Below, piece by piece: positions 24,853-35,773 of a stretch of DNA of 64,000 bases. The notes under the pieces are model-generated. The model did no database searches. It was given only the letters and a program-made list of their open reading frames with translations, and was not told where the DNA came from. The translations under genes were made by a program, and so were the position numbers. Within the stretch, counting starts at the first letter, position 1; every line of letters starts with the position of its first letter. Source of the DNA: Peromyscus leucopus (taxonomy: Eukaryota > Chordata > Mammalia > Rodentia > Cricetidae); contig NC_051084.1 in the NCBI RefSeq assembly GCF_004664715.2, forward strand, positions 57,469,334-57,533,333. The letters run 5' to 3'.

Positions 24853-25314
24853 CTTAATTTGTAATTCTTAGCTGATAATCCACAGGAGACCTAAATACAG
24901 TTTTGTCTTTCTTTCTTTCTTTTTTTAACCCTTTTATTTCTCTGCTCTTTTCTTCAGAATAATTTCATATAATTTGTATAGAATTTTTCTTTCTTAAAAA
25001 TATGCAAGCCATGTAAGAGATACTTTTGGTATAGAGCCTGAGTACATACATATTCTTATTCCTGTCTATTTTTTTACATACCAACATAATTTGCTTCTTT
25101 TTAGCTATTGCTGTTTTTACTCATATTGACTTGCCCAATCTTTGTGGAAGAGGATGAAATATAGCCTTGCACTTACGGGAAGAATGAAAGACTGCAGGGG
25201 TGGCATTGAGGATGTAATATACAGAGAATGTTTTAGGTGTAATTTTGCTTTTGACAGGCTCAATTGTCAAAGAAAAAGAATTCCGAATCTGGAAACAAGG
25301 GAGAGAGAATTGTG

Positions 25315-25685
25315 CTGGCGCTGACATCTGAATGTCTGTGTGTTTACGTGGCTGTGGTAAATGTTCATGTGCCAGTGCACTGTCTATGTACTCCCATGTG
25401 GAGCCAAAGGAGAGCTTCAGGGGTCCTCTGCCCTTCTCTGCCTTATTGCCTTGAGACAGACTCTCCCACAAAACCTGAAGCTCCACCTTTGGCTAGGCTG
25501 GCTGGCCAGCGAGCTCTAGGGATCCTCCTGTCTCTGTGTCTGCCTCCACCCCAAGGGCTGAGATTACAGGTTTACAGCTATGCTGGTTCTTTAACACAGA
25601 CACCCAGGGATTCAAATTCACGTTCGCATGCTTGCAAGGCAAACATGCTTACCCACTGAGCCATGAGCCCAACCCCCTTATTTAT
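25315..25685 (-). mobile_element. Rodent interspersed repeat, SINE-derived composite, family uncertain
   Basis: gccttgagacagactctccc, then ggctaggctggctggccagc, gatcctcctgtctctgtgtc, and tgcttacccactgagccatg, is a pattern seen often in rodent DNA and ends in a B2/B3-like head complement. I cannot name the family with certainty. Confidence 0.5.
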
Positions 25686-26499
25686 TTCTATAAAAAGGAA
25701 ATTGACTATCTAAATGCCTATTCCTGATCTCTAGACCTGACGAACTTAGCATTTGAATACCATTTTTGTTTTCTTAACAGGAGAGTTGCTTCTTTTAAAA
25801 CATCCTTGTCTTTTTGAATTGTTTTAGCAAATGTTTCTAAGTGGGGGCGGGAGAGACAAAACTAAAAAAAGAGAACAACCGTTTCAAAATAGTCAGACAT
25901 CACAATACATTACACATGACCTAGACACTAATGTGTGTTCTAGACAATCAGATTGAATCTAGTAGAACAAGTATAGATGTTTTCTGCATTCGTTGATTAG
26001 AATTCATTTGGACTGAACAGATAAGAACGCATACTATTTACTATTCTTCTCATTGCTATGGAAATGAAACTACACAGAGTTAGGAAACCTTTGGAATAGT
26101 TCCTGTTGCTAGGAAACCACTTTCTTGGTTCCTGCACATTCTTCTCATCTCTGTCTCTGGCTGTGCCAGGCTCGAAGACAGTCTTGCAGCTTGATGTCAG
26201 AGGGGGAAAATAACGAGATTGTGGTACTAACTAATCTAAAATAAAGCCCTGCCACTAAATGGAAGGGGAAGGGGCAGGGGCTAAAAATTTAAGCCTTAAA
26301 TGGATGGTCTTGTTGTGTCCCGTGTCCCTGTGTAAGCATCCTGTGACTCTTCCATGACATTAGTATCAGGGCCAAGATCTTCTTCTCTCTCTCCCAAGCT
26401 CTGGCATGAAGGCTGGCTGTGCCAGATGAGGCCTCAAATACTCATCCAAACCTGTGAAGCAATTTTGCAGGAAAAATCATTAAAATAAACATGAACTGT

Positions 26500-26501
<2 letters not shown>

Positions 26502-26565
<64 letters not shown>

Positions 26566-26573
26566 CATCCATC
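26502..26573 (+). repeat. (CT)n followed by (CCAT)n
   Basis: About 58 bases of pure CT followed by three CCAT units and further pyrimidine-rich sequence to about 26595. Confidence 0.97.
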
Positions 26574-27597
26574 CCTTCCTCTCTCCCTCCTCCCCACATA
26601 TCACAGTTCTAGTTAGAGCATTGGATGGCCTTGATGACAGCTACTTACACCATGTGGTATCTGAAAAGCAGTGAATGTATGTTATAGAGCTAGTAAGTGG
26701 CCAGGTGTGGAGAGAGGGCTTGACTGGAACATTTCGCTTGGAAGACGGATAAATAACACACCGATTGAGAAACGGTCAAGCCATTTACCTACACCTTCAT
26801 ACTTTTCAGGCTGAATTTAAAATTCCCAAAGAAAATCATTTGAAGAGTCGGTGGTTTCGCTTTGTTTTCGGTAAAATAAAATAATGTGCCTTGAGGTTGG
26901 AGAATGGCAAGAGGCAATGAGACAAGTCTCAATTGGGATGTGACATAAGCCAGACTGATGTTTTCAGTCTTACATTTCCTCAGAAGCCACCAACCTCACC
27001 TCACTCTGCATCGGGCTTGTTAGACAAGGATGCGTCGTCCATCTTGCTACTTCTAGATCAGGCTTTCCCATGCCATCATCATTCCGATTATAGGGTGACC
27101 ATCTGCATCCTTCTGAATCTTCAAACATGTGTCCACGTAAGGCACGTAAGAGGTTAACAGACGTGTAAACGCTGCTGAAAGAGATGGCTTCAGTGAACAA
27201 GTCCAGACATGGAGGGCTTCAAACACAACGTGATATCCCGGCATGCCTAGCAGGGGGCATCCAACTGTGATTTATGTTACTGAATTCTTCCAGTTACATT
27301 TTCCTCCCAGCTACCCCCTACTCTGGGGAGCAGCATCATGCTGCTGTCTGGAGTGAGAGGCTGGACACCAGCAGGTTGACAGGCAGCTCCCACTCCCCCA
27401 AGCTCTCACCTTCCAGCTCTGTTATACTGGTACAGTGTGTGTGTCTTTTTGAAAGGAATCCAATGAAAACGTACCTGGCTGTTCCTTTCTTAAAAACTGT
27501 CTTTTTGTTTTGATTTGTTCCTTGGCTTAAACTATTCTCATCTTTGTTCGGTAAATTTGAAAGGCTAGAAATAGAATGATGTTCAGGAATGAGGGCT

Positions 27598-27690
27598 TTC
27601 AAAGCAAGAAGCCTAAGTTCCGTTTTCAGCTTTCGTCGCCTATGGTGATAATGTCGGGCGAGTTCCTTGCAGTCGCTAAGCGTGATTTTG
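27598..27690 (+). mobile_element. MIR-like ancient SINE remnant
   Basis: agttccgttttcagctttcg, ggcgagttccttgcagtcgc and gtgattttgctcttctgtgc follow the order of the MIR core and its right part. It retains several CpGs, unusual for an old repeat in an intron. Confidence 0.5.
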
Positions 27691-30600
27691 CTCTTCTGTG
27701 CATCGCCAGGCTGTCTATCTCAAAGGCTGTGGCACCAGGCTGAAATGAAATGCCTCCTGTGAAGGTGCGAGGCATGGTGTCTAGCACACGATTCTTTCCT
27801 CTCACATTTGCACACTAAAGGAATACTGCTACATTTTTTCAGACCGCGTGTTTGAAAGATCATCTAAAGAAGTTTCAGTGTGCCCCAAAGAGGGCTATAA
27901 AAAAAAACTAGCTTGAAGGTCAGTCAAACGCACAGACGTTTCAGATAGCCAATGGTAGATCCTTCGGCATTGGGGGAATCCCAGTAAAGATTCATCAGGG
28001 TTTGAGGCTGAGAGTGAATTCCGAACTTCTCATTGTAGAGCAAAGGACAAAGCTTCCTTTTTCTTTTTATTTCACTAGGAGAAAAAGTCAAGTAATATTT
28101 TTTTAAATGTTAAGTCACATGTGCTACTTATGTCAATTGGCATCATATTTGTGAAACTGAGGCTTATTCATTCATTTAATGATTAAACATAAAAAACATC
28201 ATGTTGAAAAGAATCTGTGCCATTTGTTCTAGTTTGAATCAATAGATGTGATTGTGGACACGAGACTGAAGAAGACACATAGCATGGGAGAAACCCCTTT
28301 CCCCAGAAATCATAACAGCTGAACACGAGCATAAAATGTGTGTGTTCCTGACTTACAGTGACCTTGTGAGTTCCCAAAAATTCACAAAGAGTGACTTGAG
28401 GTAAAGCTTCTCATCTCTCAGAGGTGAAGATTTGGGGTCTGAGAAGTTCAGCAGCTAAATCCAGAGCCCGTTCCAAACTGTGCAACTCTTCCCAGTGAGG
28501 CTTCGAGGATTTGTAACACTGCCAATGTGCTGGGTGCCCCTCTCCCGCAAACCTCTAAATCTGGCATGGACTTTGCACAGTGATTCTCTGCCAGCTGCCT
28601 CTAGAGTGAGGACCAATTGAGAAGCTCTCGGCTTTCTGCTGCTGCTGAGAAAACCCAAATGTCTCACCCCATGATGGAGAGGCAGGAGCTAGACTTTCCC
28701 TGCAAACTACTTTGAACCCAGATCTCATCCAGGAAACCATATGCACTGAGAAAGACCAATTGTCTCTCTAGGCATTTTTTAAAGCAGCCCCCTCGCTGTT
28801 CTGCACCTTAGTAGAGACAGCCCCGATGGCTATCAGATGTCGCCTTCTGTTCTTTCCTTTATCTCCTCACAGACCATCAGGCTTCCTTAAAGTCCCCTAA
28901 ATATTTTAAAGGTAGTGACGTATCTGTTCCTTGCTGTGCCCTCTTACATTTAGCCCCATCTGGGTCATCATTTAGAATGACAGACCTATTTCAGAATGTT
29001 TCAAAGAGAAGACATTTTATAATCTCGATATGAAGTTTGGCATAATTAATGTTAAATATTTCACGGTCCCCCCCCTCACAGATTCATTTAAAAATTGGGT
29101 TTACTGGCCTCCAGAAAGGTTTTGAAATGTTAATTTCACAGGAACTCAGATTTGTAATGATAATATATAGTAACAAACTAATGTTAACTGTTTTTAAAAA
29201 AAGCTGTTAACTAAATTAAGTAATTAGTTCTCTATAAATAGTAAATAAAGGACAGTTACTACTCATCATCATAAATATAATGTTGGTATAGGAGATCCAG
29301 GGGGACTTTAATTTTAGTATGGCATAGGATGACCTGTTTTTTCTTTTTGTTATTTATTTTCATGTTTGTCTAGAACTTGAATTTTAAGCAGTTCCAGTTT
29401 GTCATTGGTATAATTCACATTAATTCCCCAAGGATAAAACTCTTTGTTTACCTAATTCATTTATCAAAATGTTTGCACTTGACTGAATCTTTTTCCAGAT
29501 ACTATCTTTCTTATGCCCCTCTGTGGTAAGGAGATTTGCCAAGTGCATCTTGCCTCAACATCTCCTCCCATGGTGTTGAGCAGATATTTAATGCCAATTC
29601 ATCTTGATAGCCTCAGTGTATTTTTAGATTTAAAAAAAAAATCAAATAAAGCATTTGGAATGAAATGAAATTTCTCCTGAAATCCTTATGAATGAGAGTT
29701 GTGCACTAAAAATGTCTCGGAATCTAATTCTTATATTTGACACCTGTAAGAACCTTAAAGTGACCTTGAACATCGTGGAAAGTTTGCATGCTTTTCTGTC
29801 TTCTCTCTCTTCCAAGCAGCACTGACTGACCGGTAAAGCTGATGTCAATCTACAGTGTAGACGTGCCCTTAGCCTGCTGTCGCTTTGGGAGTTGTGCAGT
29901 CAAAAGTATTGAGTGTGCGCGTGTCTAAGTGTATGTGTTGAAAAGGAGATTTCTTTTATATATCCTTCAATCACCCAAACAATGGTTTGGAAGAGAAATT
30001 TATAGAAAATTTGCTTTTCCATGTTGTTTAATGTCAGCTGTTAAAATCCTTGGCAACTTTTTTGGCGATGGCTTCAAAATAAAGAACACTTAGCAAGGAC
30101 CAGAGAAAATAATACTTACCATCGCACCTGTCAGTTCAAACACACAACTCTCACCCTTTCGAAGGAGAGAAGTAGTTTATTCTAGAGCCAAATATGAGTG
30201 ACAGGGACCCAGGAACACAGATTTAGGTCAGCCAAAATTCCATGGTCCAGCACGCTAACACTCTGGTGACGTTGTTATAGTAACAACAAAGTACGCATCA
30301 AACCACCTCTCATCTACATCGATGGAAACATCACATAGTCAGTGGAAGCAAAACGGGGAGCTGCTGATTTAGTTTACATGGAAACTTTCATTCCCACAGC
30401 AGTGTTTCCTATTTTGTAGATGTTGGTATTTAGAAGTAGGTTTAAAGGGAATCTTCATGTGGCACACTCCCCAAAGACAATGTTCCTAATGTATTGTGTG
30501 TTTTCCTTTATGAAATGTACTTTAATTGTTGCCTTGGGTTATAAACAGAGTTTAGCCTGACCCTGTGTTTCTGACAATGGTTTATAAGGTTTTAAAACAG

Positions 30601-32022
30601 CAACAACAACACACATTTACTTTGTGGTTTCCCTAATTCAGATTAAAGAATCACAGAAAAAGAATGGCCATCTGGTAAACACTGAACTCATTACCAGTTT
30701 TCTCTTGTTGATGTATTATTTTATAACCTATAATGACTTCTTGGTCTAAAAAGGAATCTCCTGAAAATATTCATGATGAAAGAGTTTTTTGCTCTGTCCT
30801 GGGTCTGTCTGCCTCACTGGGAGAAGCAAGATGATTCAGTCCTTCTGTTCATCTGAGTCTTCGGAAAAGGAAACAGAGTAGATTAAAGTCCAACCGGACT
30901 CTTAATTGATATGTTGGACCAAAGAAATGTTATTAGGGAACTGATCGTTCTTTTGGAGGACTCTGAGATTAACAATATTAGCATTGTAGAATGGAAGCCA
31001 TCAAAAGACACCTGCTCTTAGTCCGACTTCACAGATCCTGGCTGCACCACCAGCAGAGAACTCTGGGTAGAGAGATGATGATGTGTGCGCAGGTCTCTAT
31101 AGGGGCCGGCAGGCAGTCTGTGAGAGCAACTACACAGGTCCACATTCCAGACCCAAACTGCAGTTTGGGGGAGAGTATTGATGACTCAACAATGGCAGGA
31201 AGGAGACAACAAATGAATGGACTCAGGTTCTGATCCATTCTGTTCTGTGTTGTTCTGTTTGTTTCCTGGCCAACATATATGTTTTGTACATCTCATGTCA
31301 AAACTGAGACCGGATGGTATATAGCTGTGCTTTTCAAAAGAGAAGACCCACATGTGTTTACCCTGCAGTCTCTATAAGAGTGATTCAATAGAGGGGAAAC
31401 CTATGTTTTCATAACAGTAAAACAGATTATAGTAGATGAGAAGGAGAATATCAAACACATGAAGGCATACAAACCAAGTATTAAAAAATGACTTGGCCAT
31501 TAATTTGGGATAAGTAGCCATCTGTGAACATATTCACCAACAACTTGAGAGCAGCCCAAGGGACCACAGAAAGGGGGATGTGCATTCTGATGCCGAGGTG
31601 TCAGAAAACAGCAGTTGCTTTTGTTACACAACCAGGGGTGTTCCCTTTTCCGCTCTTTGCCTCTGCTGAGATTCCGTGAGAAAACAATTAACGTGACATT
31701 CTTAGAAACTCCTTGTGATAGTTGATGCTGCATCCAAGACTTGGTGGGTGGTCTAGGAAGTCTGACTGAGCTAAAGAATTTTGATCTTTCCTACATCAAT
31801 CAACCAGAAGTCAAGAGATGTGTTTTATATTGTTCTGTTATTTCCTTTTTTTTTTATGTCTGGGGACGCAGACATAAAGGAAGAGAAAGGAATAGTCTTC
31901 CCACAAGTTTCTTACGTGAGTCAGGAAAGGAAAAATCCTAAATCAATTCTAGTCAAAAAATTATTGAGTGATTTTATTATTAAAAATGTTTAAATCTGTT
32001 ATGGATCTTACACAATAGTAAA

Positions 32023-32023
<1 letters not shown>

Positions 32024-32061
<38 letters not shown>
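32024..32061 (+). repeat. (CA)n microsatellite
   Basis: Nineteen or so uninterrupted CA units. Confidence 0.97.
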
Positions 32062-32250
32062 AGCATGCAGTGGTTTGTAACAATAGGAGAAAAACCACCA
32101 TATGGTAACAATGCCAAGGATCAAGCCAGAAATGGCCATCATGCTTTCTCAAGAGTTCCAGTACTAACTTGGTAGATGATGGCAAGTGATAAATACCCCG
32201 GGCAGTGAGGCAAGCCAAGTACACCTGTATTTGTATTAAGAAGTAAACAG

Positions 32251-32371
32251 TGTCAGGCATGGTAGTACTGGCCTTAATCCCAGCACTTGGTAGGCAGATG
32301 TAAGTAGATCTCTGTGAACTAGAGGCCAGCCTGATCTGCATAGCAAGTTCTAGCCCAGCCAGGAAACAAAA
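32251..32371 (+). mobile_element. B1 SINE, diverged
   Basis: tgtcaggcatggtagtactg, ttaatcccagcacttggtag and tagatctctgtgaactagag are diverged B1; the tail end ccaggaaacaaaatgag lacks a long poly(A). It lies about 105 bp before an exon acceptor region. Confidence 0.85.
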
Positions 32372-32477
32372 TGAGTGCAAGTGAAGATAGCATTTTTTCA
32401 TAATTAAGAGGCTATATGGACAGTATCTAGTTATTATGAAGAAAAAAAAAATTGATGGTTTGTTTTCCTTCCCACAG

Positions 32478-32573
32478 GTTCAAGATGCATTTAGATGCCG
32501 GTTGAGAAACTGCCAGGATCCAATCAATGCTGATTCTTCAAGTTCTTTTCCTAATGGGCATGCACAAATCATG
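32478..32573 (+). CDS. Adgrb3: ADGRB3 exon: juxtamembrane cytoplasmic tail
   Basis: The exon is 96 nt, exactly 32 codons, with phase 0 at both ends. It encodes [20 protein letters not shown] then [12 protein letters not shown]. The first half continues helix 8 after TM7 and has two cysteines (FRC, RNC) near the membrane, possible palmitoylation sites by analogy with other GPCRs. The acceptor is tttccttcccacag and the donor is gtgagc. Its symmetric phase means it could be skipped in frame. A long (TA)n tract starts about 57 nt downstream of the donor. Confidence 0.94.
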
Positions 32574-32630
32574 GTGAGCTTTTATTTTCTTTCAGGTTGA
32601 TAATTAGGTCATGGTTTCTCAAGAAAAAAA

Positions 32631-32636
32631 AATATA

Positions 32637-32692
<56 letters not shown>
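32631..32692 (+). repeat. (TA)n microsatellite
   Basis: About 60 bases of alternating TA with one TGTGTG patch, starting 57 nt downstream of a splice donor. Confidence 0.97.
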
Positions 32693-32693
<1 letters not shown>

Positions 32694-32764
32694 CAAATTC
32701 CTTGTTAATAAAATCGTCTAAAATCACAATTCTACATTAGTTCCTTAAGACTAATACTTTGGAA

Positions 32765-32916
32765 GCTAGGAAATGACTTAGTGGTTAAAAGTACTTGCTG
32801 CCTTTCCAGAGGACTGGAGTTCAGTTCCCAGCACCCACATCCACAGCTCATGAGTACCTGTAATTCCAACTCCAATTGATGGCCTCTTCTGACCTCCATG
32901 TGCTCCTGCACACATG

Positions 32917-32969
<53 letters not shown>

Positions 32970-32995
32970 CATAAATAATAAAACAAACATTTAAA
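32765..32995 (+). mobile_element. B3-type SINE with expanded (CA)n tail
   Basis: gacttagtggttaaaagtac, ttccagaggactggagttca, cagcacccacatccacagct and tctgacctccatgtgctcct follow the tRNA-derived B2/B3 order. The tail has a pure CA run at 32919-32968 followed by an ATAAATAATAAAAC end. Confidence 0.88.
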
Positions 32996-33565
32996 ATAAA
33001 TACTTGGTACTTTGACGTCCAATAAATGTTCTTTCTGGATTGCCTTCGAATCAAGGATCTGCCACCATTGACTTCCTTGGGTGTTTAGAATGGTGCTCTG
33101 TACAACAGTGGAGAATATTTTCATCTTGTCTGGAGTTCAGTTTAAGATGGTTTTTACACATGAGCATTGTGGACTTTCTCATTTGTTTTTTTTTTTTTTT
33201 TTCTGTGTGTGTTGTAGGTTTTTCCCCTTTCTCTCTTTTTTATTAATTTTTGAGAATTTAATAAAGCAGATTTTGATTGTATTCCCTCTCCCAACTCATA
33301 CTTAGTTGAATACTAGAATCCTTAGAGTAGCTGCAACTCAGAGCAGTTAAATATGTATCTTTAAAGGTGACCCCCAGGTGATGGTGGCTCCCCTGTATAG
33401 CCTAAAGAAAACACCAAGAGACTAAAACACAAAGAAAAGGCCCCCTTGCGGTGATGACTCCATACTGTACATGAGCCCAGAGTACTGGTAGAGTTAAGGC
33501 TGCTGTAGGCATAAACACTTTGTCAAACTTTAGAAATGAGATAAAATTACTGTCATCAAAACAGA

Positions 33566-33690
33566 AATGCATGTTAGGTGTTGTGGTGCATGCCTGGAAT
33601 GCCAGCACTGGCAGGGAGGCGGAGGCAAGTGGACCCCCCCCCCCTCAAGGGCACTCCGGACTGCCCTGCATGATTCTGTCTCAAAACAAA
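33566..33690 (+). mobile_element. B1 SINE, diverged
   Basis: ttaggtgttgtggtgcatgc, ggaatgccagcactggcagg and a tctgtctcaaaac tail mark a diverged B1. A run of 12 Cs interrupts its middle. Confidence 0.75.
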
Positions 33691-33892
33691 ACAACCAACT
33701 AACAACATGAGCAGACCTGAGACCGAAGAGGAGCGAGCGTTCTGTAGCATAACTATTCCATTGTTAACATGTTTGGAGTAGGGAACATAAAAAGTATAGC
33801 CAAGCAATATGTAAGCAGCTATAAGGTGAGAAATAATACGCCGTTCCTTACAAAAATCAGAGAGCCATAAAAATCTCTGTTTCAGAGCCTGA

Positions 33893-34080
33893 TGGTGGGC
33901 TGGCCAGACAAAGGTAAAGGCGTTTGCTTTGCAAACCCAGTGACCTGGATTTGATACCTAGGATCCACTTCAACTTAGGAAAGAACCCAAACCACCAAGT
34001 TTTCCTCTGACCTCCACATGCGTATGCATCTACATACACACATAGTACTAATAGTCATAAGTGGTAATAAAAATGAATAT
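33893..34080 (+). mobile_element. B3-like SINE, diverged
   Basis: gtgggctggccagacaaagg, gcgtttgctttgcaaaccca, gacctggatttgatacctag and cctctgacctccacatgcgt fit a B2/B3-like element with an A-rich tail. Confidence 0.65.
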
Positions 34081-34489
34081 TAATAAGGAAAGGGATATAA
34101 TTGAAAAATGTTTCTTACAACAGGCTAACTTGATTTTACCATTAAAAAAAAAAAAAGCTGATTTGTTTAAAATATGAATTTGGGGGAAGGTGGTACTAAT
34201 ATCCCAAAGATCCCAAAGATTCTAGGCCTAAGGAATAGGTGTTTAACCATCAGCTTTAATCTCTGTACCTGAGAGCCTCTGGTCACAGTAGAGGAAATAC
34301 GATTCTGTACAGGTGTGAGCATTAGCAAAACTACATCAGAGGATATTGCATCATGGGTAACACACTGAAACTGGAAGCATAAAATACAAAAGACAAAGAC
34401 ATTTATTGAAGGATATTTCTAATAGCATACCTTCTGGTTGCTTTATTAAAGTTAGGCTATTTCCTTCCATTTCTGGTCCTGTTTTTGTT

Positions 34490-34930
34490 TTGTTTTTGAA
34501 GCTCTGGAGAGTGAACCAAGGCCCTGTGTGGCCTATAAGCACACCCACTGAGTTACAGCCCCCGATTTTTTTTTTTAATTTTGAGACAAGATCTCATGTA
34601 GCTTAGGCTAGCCTCATCATTTAGCCAAGGATGACCTTGAACTTATGATTCTCCTTCCTTCACCATCCCAAGTGCTACATTACAGAGGTATGTCACCACT
34701 TACCCTTTTATTCCATTCTGGGGATTGAACCCAGGGCCTCGGGCATGCTAGGCAAGCACTCTACCAGCTAAGCTATGTGCTATATCCCTATCCCCACCCC
34801 TTTAAACTTTTAGATCAAGCATGGTCTCACAGACCTTGACCTCGTTCTCTGGCTCAGGTAGGCCTTGAACATGTAGTCGTCCGGCTTCATCTTCCTAAGT
34901 AGCTAAAATGACCACTGGAACCACCAGCAA
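34490..34930 (-). mobile_element. Cluster of reverse ID/B4-type SINE remnants
   Basis: An ID-like complement (agagtgaaccaaggccctgt to ccactgagttacagcccc) ends at about 34562. It is followed by a B1-like half (gagacaagatctcatgtagc...) and a clear ID complement (gggattgaacccagggcctc, gctaggcaagcactctacca) to about 34800, which looks like one B4. A further B1-like remnant follows to about 34930. The exact nesting cannot be resolved by eye. Confidence 0.65.
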
Positions 34931-34992
34931 CAGCTAAAATTCTGTCACTTTTATGTGGTATTATGTTACCATATCAAAACTATGCCATTTTC

Positions 34993-35145
34993 GAGCCGGG
35001 CGGTGGTGGCGCACGTTTTTAATCCCAGCACTCGGGAGGCAGAGCCAGGCGGATCTCTGTGAGTTCCAGGCCAGTCTGGGCTACCAAGTGAGCTCCAGGA
35101 AAGGCGCAAAGCAAAGCTACACAGAGAAACCCTGTCTTGAAAAAC

Positions 35146-35186
<41 letters not shown>
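34993..35186 (+). mobile_element. B1 SINE, young, with long A tail
   Basis: Starts gagccgggcggtggtggcgc, has the cricetid-type gaaaggcgcaaagcaaagct block and a run of 43 A (35148-35190). The duplication AAAACTATGCCATTTTC flanks it at 34976-34992 and 35187-35203, its A's being ambiguous with the tail. Confidence 0.95.
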
Positions 35187-35192
<6 letters not shown>

Positions 35193-35390
35193 ATGCCATT
35201 TTCCATGGGTTTTATACACCATTTTGTCTCTAGAACATTCTGATTATTCCTTGAGAATCTTCTGTTGCGCAGAACAATAAACTGATCCTGGCTAGCCATT
35301 ACATCTATAAGCTTCAGAAAATTTGAATGTTAATAACATTTGAAATCTTCATTAAATAATGATTCTGTGCCTTATTATTTCCTGTTACAG

Positions 35391-35430
35391 ACAGACTTTG
35401 AAAAGGATGTAGACATTGCTTGTCGATCTG
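35391..35430 (+). CDS. Adgrb3: ADGRB3 exon: 40-nt tail exon
   Basis: This very short exon encodes TDFEKDVDIACRS and one base of a Val codon. The acceptor is ttatttcctgttacag and the donor is gtaaga. Forty nucleotides is not a multiple of three, so omission would shift the frame and truncate the tail. Its upstream intron is crowded with SINEs, the nearest a B1 with a 43-base A run that ends 200 bp before the exon. No independent ORF would reveal this exon; it is assigned because it joins its neighbours in phase and gives the expected BAI3 sequence. Confidence 0.92.
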
Positions 35431-35721
35431 GTAAGAATTCTTTGATCTTTTAACTATAATCTGTAGGGATGTGAAATCATTTTGTGGGTTGTGATGTTTA
35501 AAAAGGGCGGTGCTTTGTACATCACACTCAGGTGGGTGGATAGTGGCATCTTCCAATGGATGTAACATCAGGGATCTATGTACAGAGGGTACAGAGAAGG
35601 AATGAGAACTGAGAAAGAATAAGGAATGGATGGTGGAGAGCATCATAGCAGCAGAAAGCACTAGACATGCCATAGACTTCCATCCTCATAGAAAGAGTGT
35701 GAATCACTACTGGTGAACTAC

Positions 35722-35723
<2 letters not shown>

Positions 35724-35771
<48 letters not shown>
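35724..35771 (+). repeat. (GT)n microsatellite
   Basis: About 48 bases of pure GT, 295 bp downstream of the 40-nt exon. Confidence 0.97.

Positions 35772-35773
<2 letters not shown>

Larger units (their letters stand above)
22163..32477 (+). other. Adgrb3: 10.3-kb intron after TM7
   Basis: It holds a reverse ID/B4-type SINE (about 23700-23842), a reverse B2 (24672-24852), a rodent repeat at 25315-25685, a (CT)n tract, a MIR-like remnant (27598-27690), a (CA)n tract and a B1 (32251-32371). At 22163-23700, 28000-31900 and most of the remainder I see only unique intronic sequence; several short ORFs there have no recognisable product. Confidence 0.85.
32574..35390 (+). other. Adgrb3: SINE-dense intron between 96-nt and 40-nt tail exons
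   Basis: In 2.8 kb it holds (TA)n, a B3 with a (CA)n tail, a B1, a B3-like element, a reverse composite SINE cluster and a young B1. It is the most repeat-dense intron of the window. Confidence 0.88.

Noticed and set aside
32732..33124. 130-codon minus-strand frame with Cys-Val repeats
   Set aside because: The frame crosses a B3 SINE and its CA tail; the Cys-Val run is the dinucleotide repeat.
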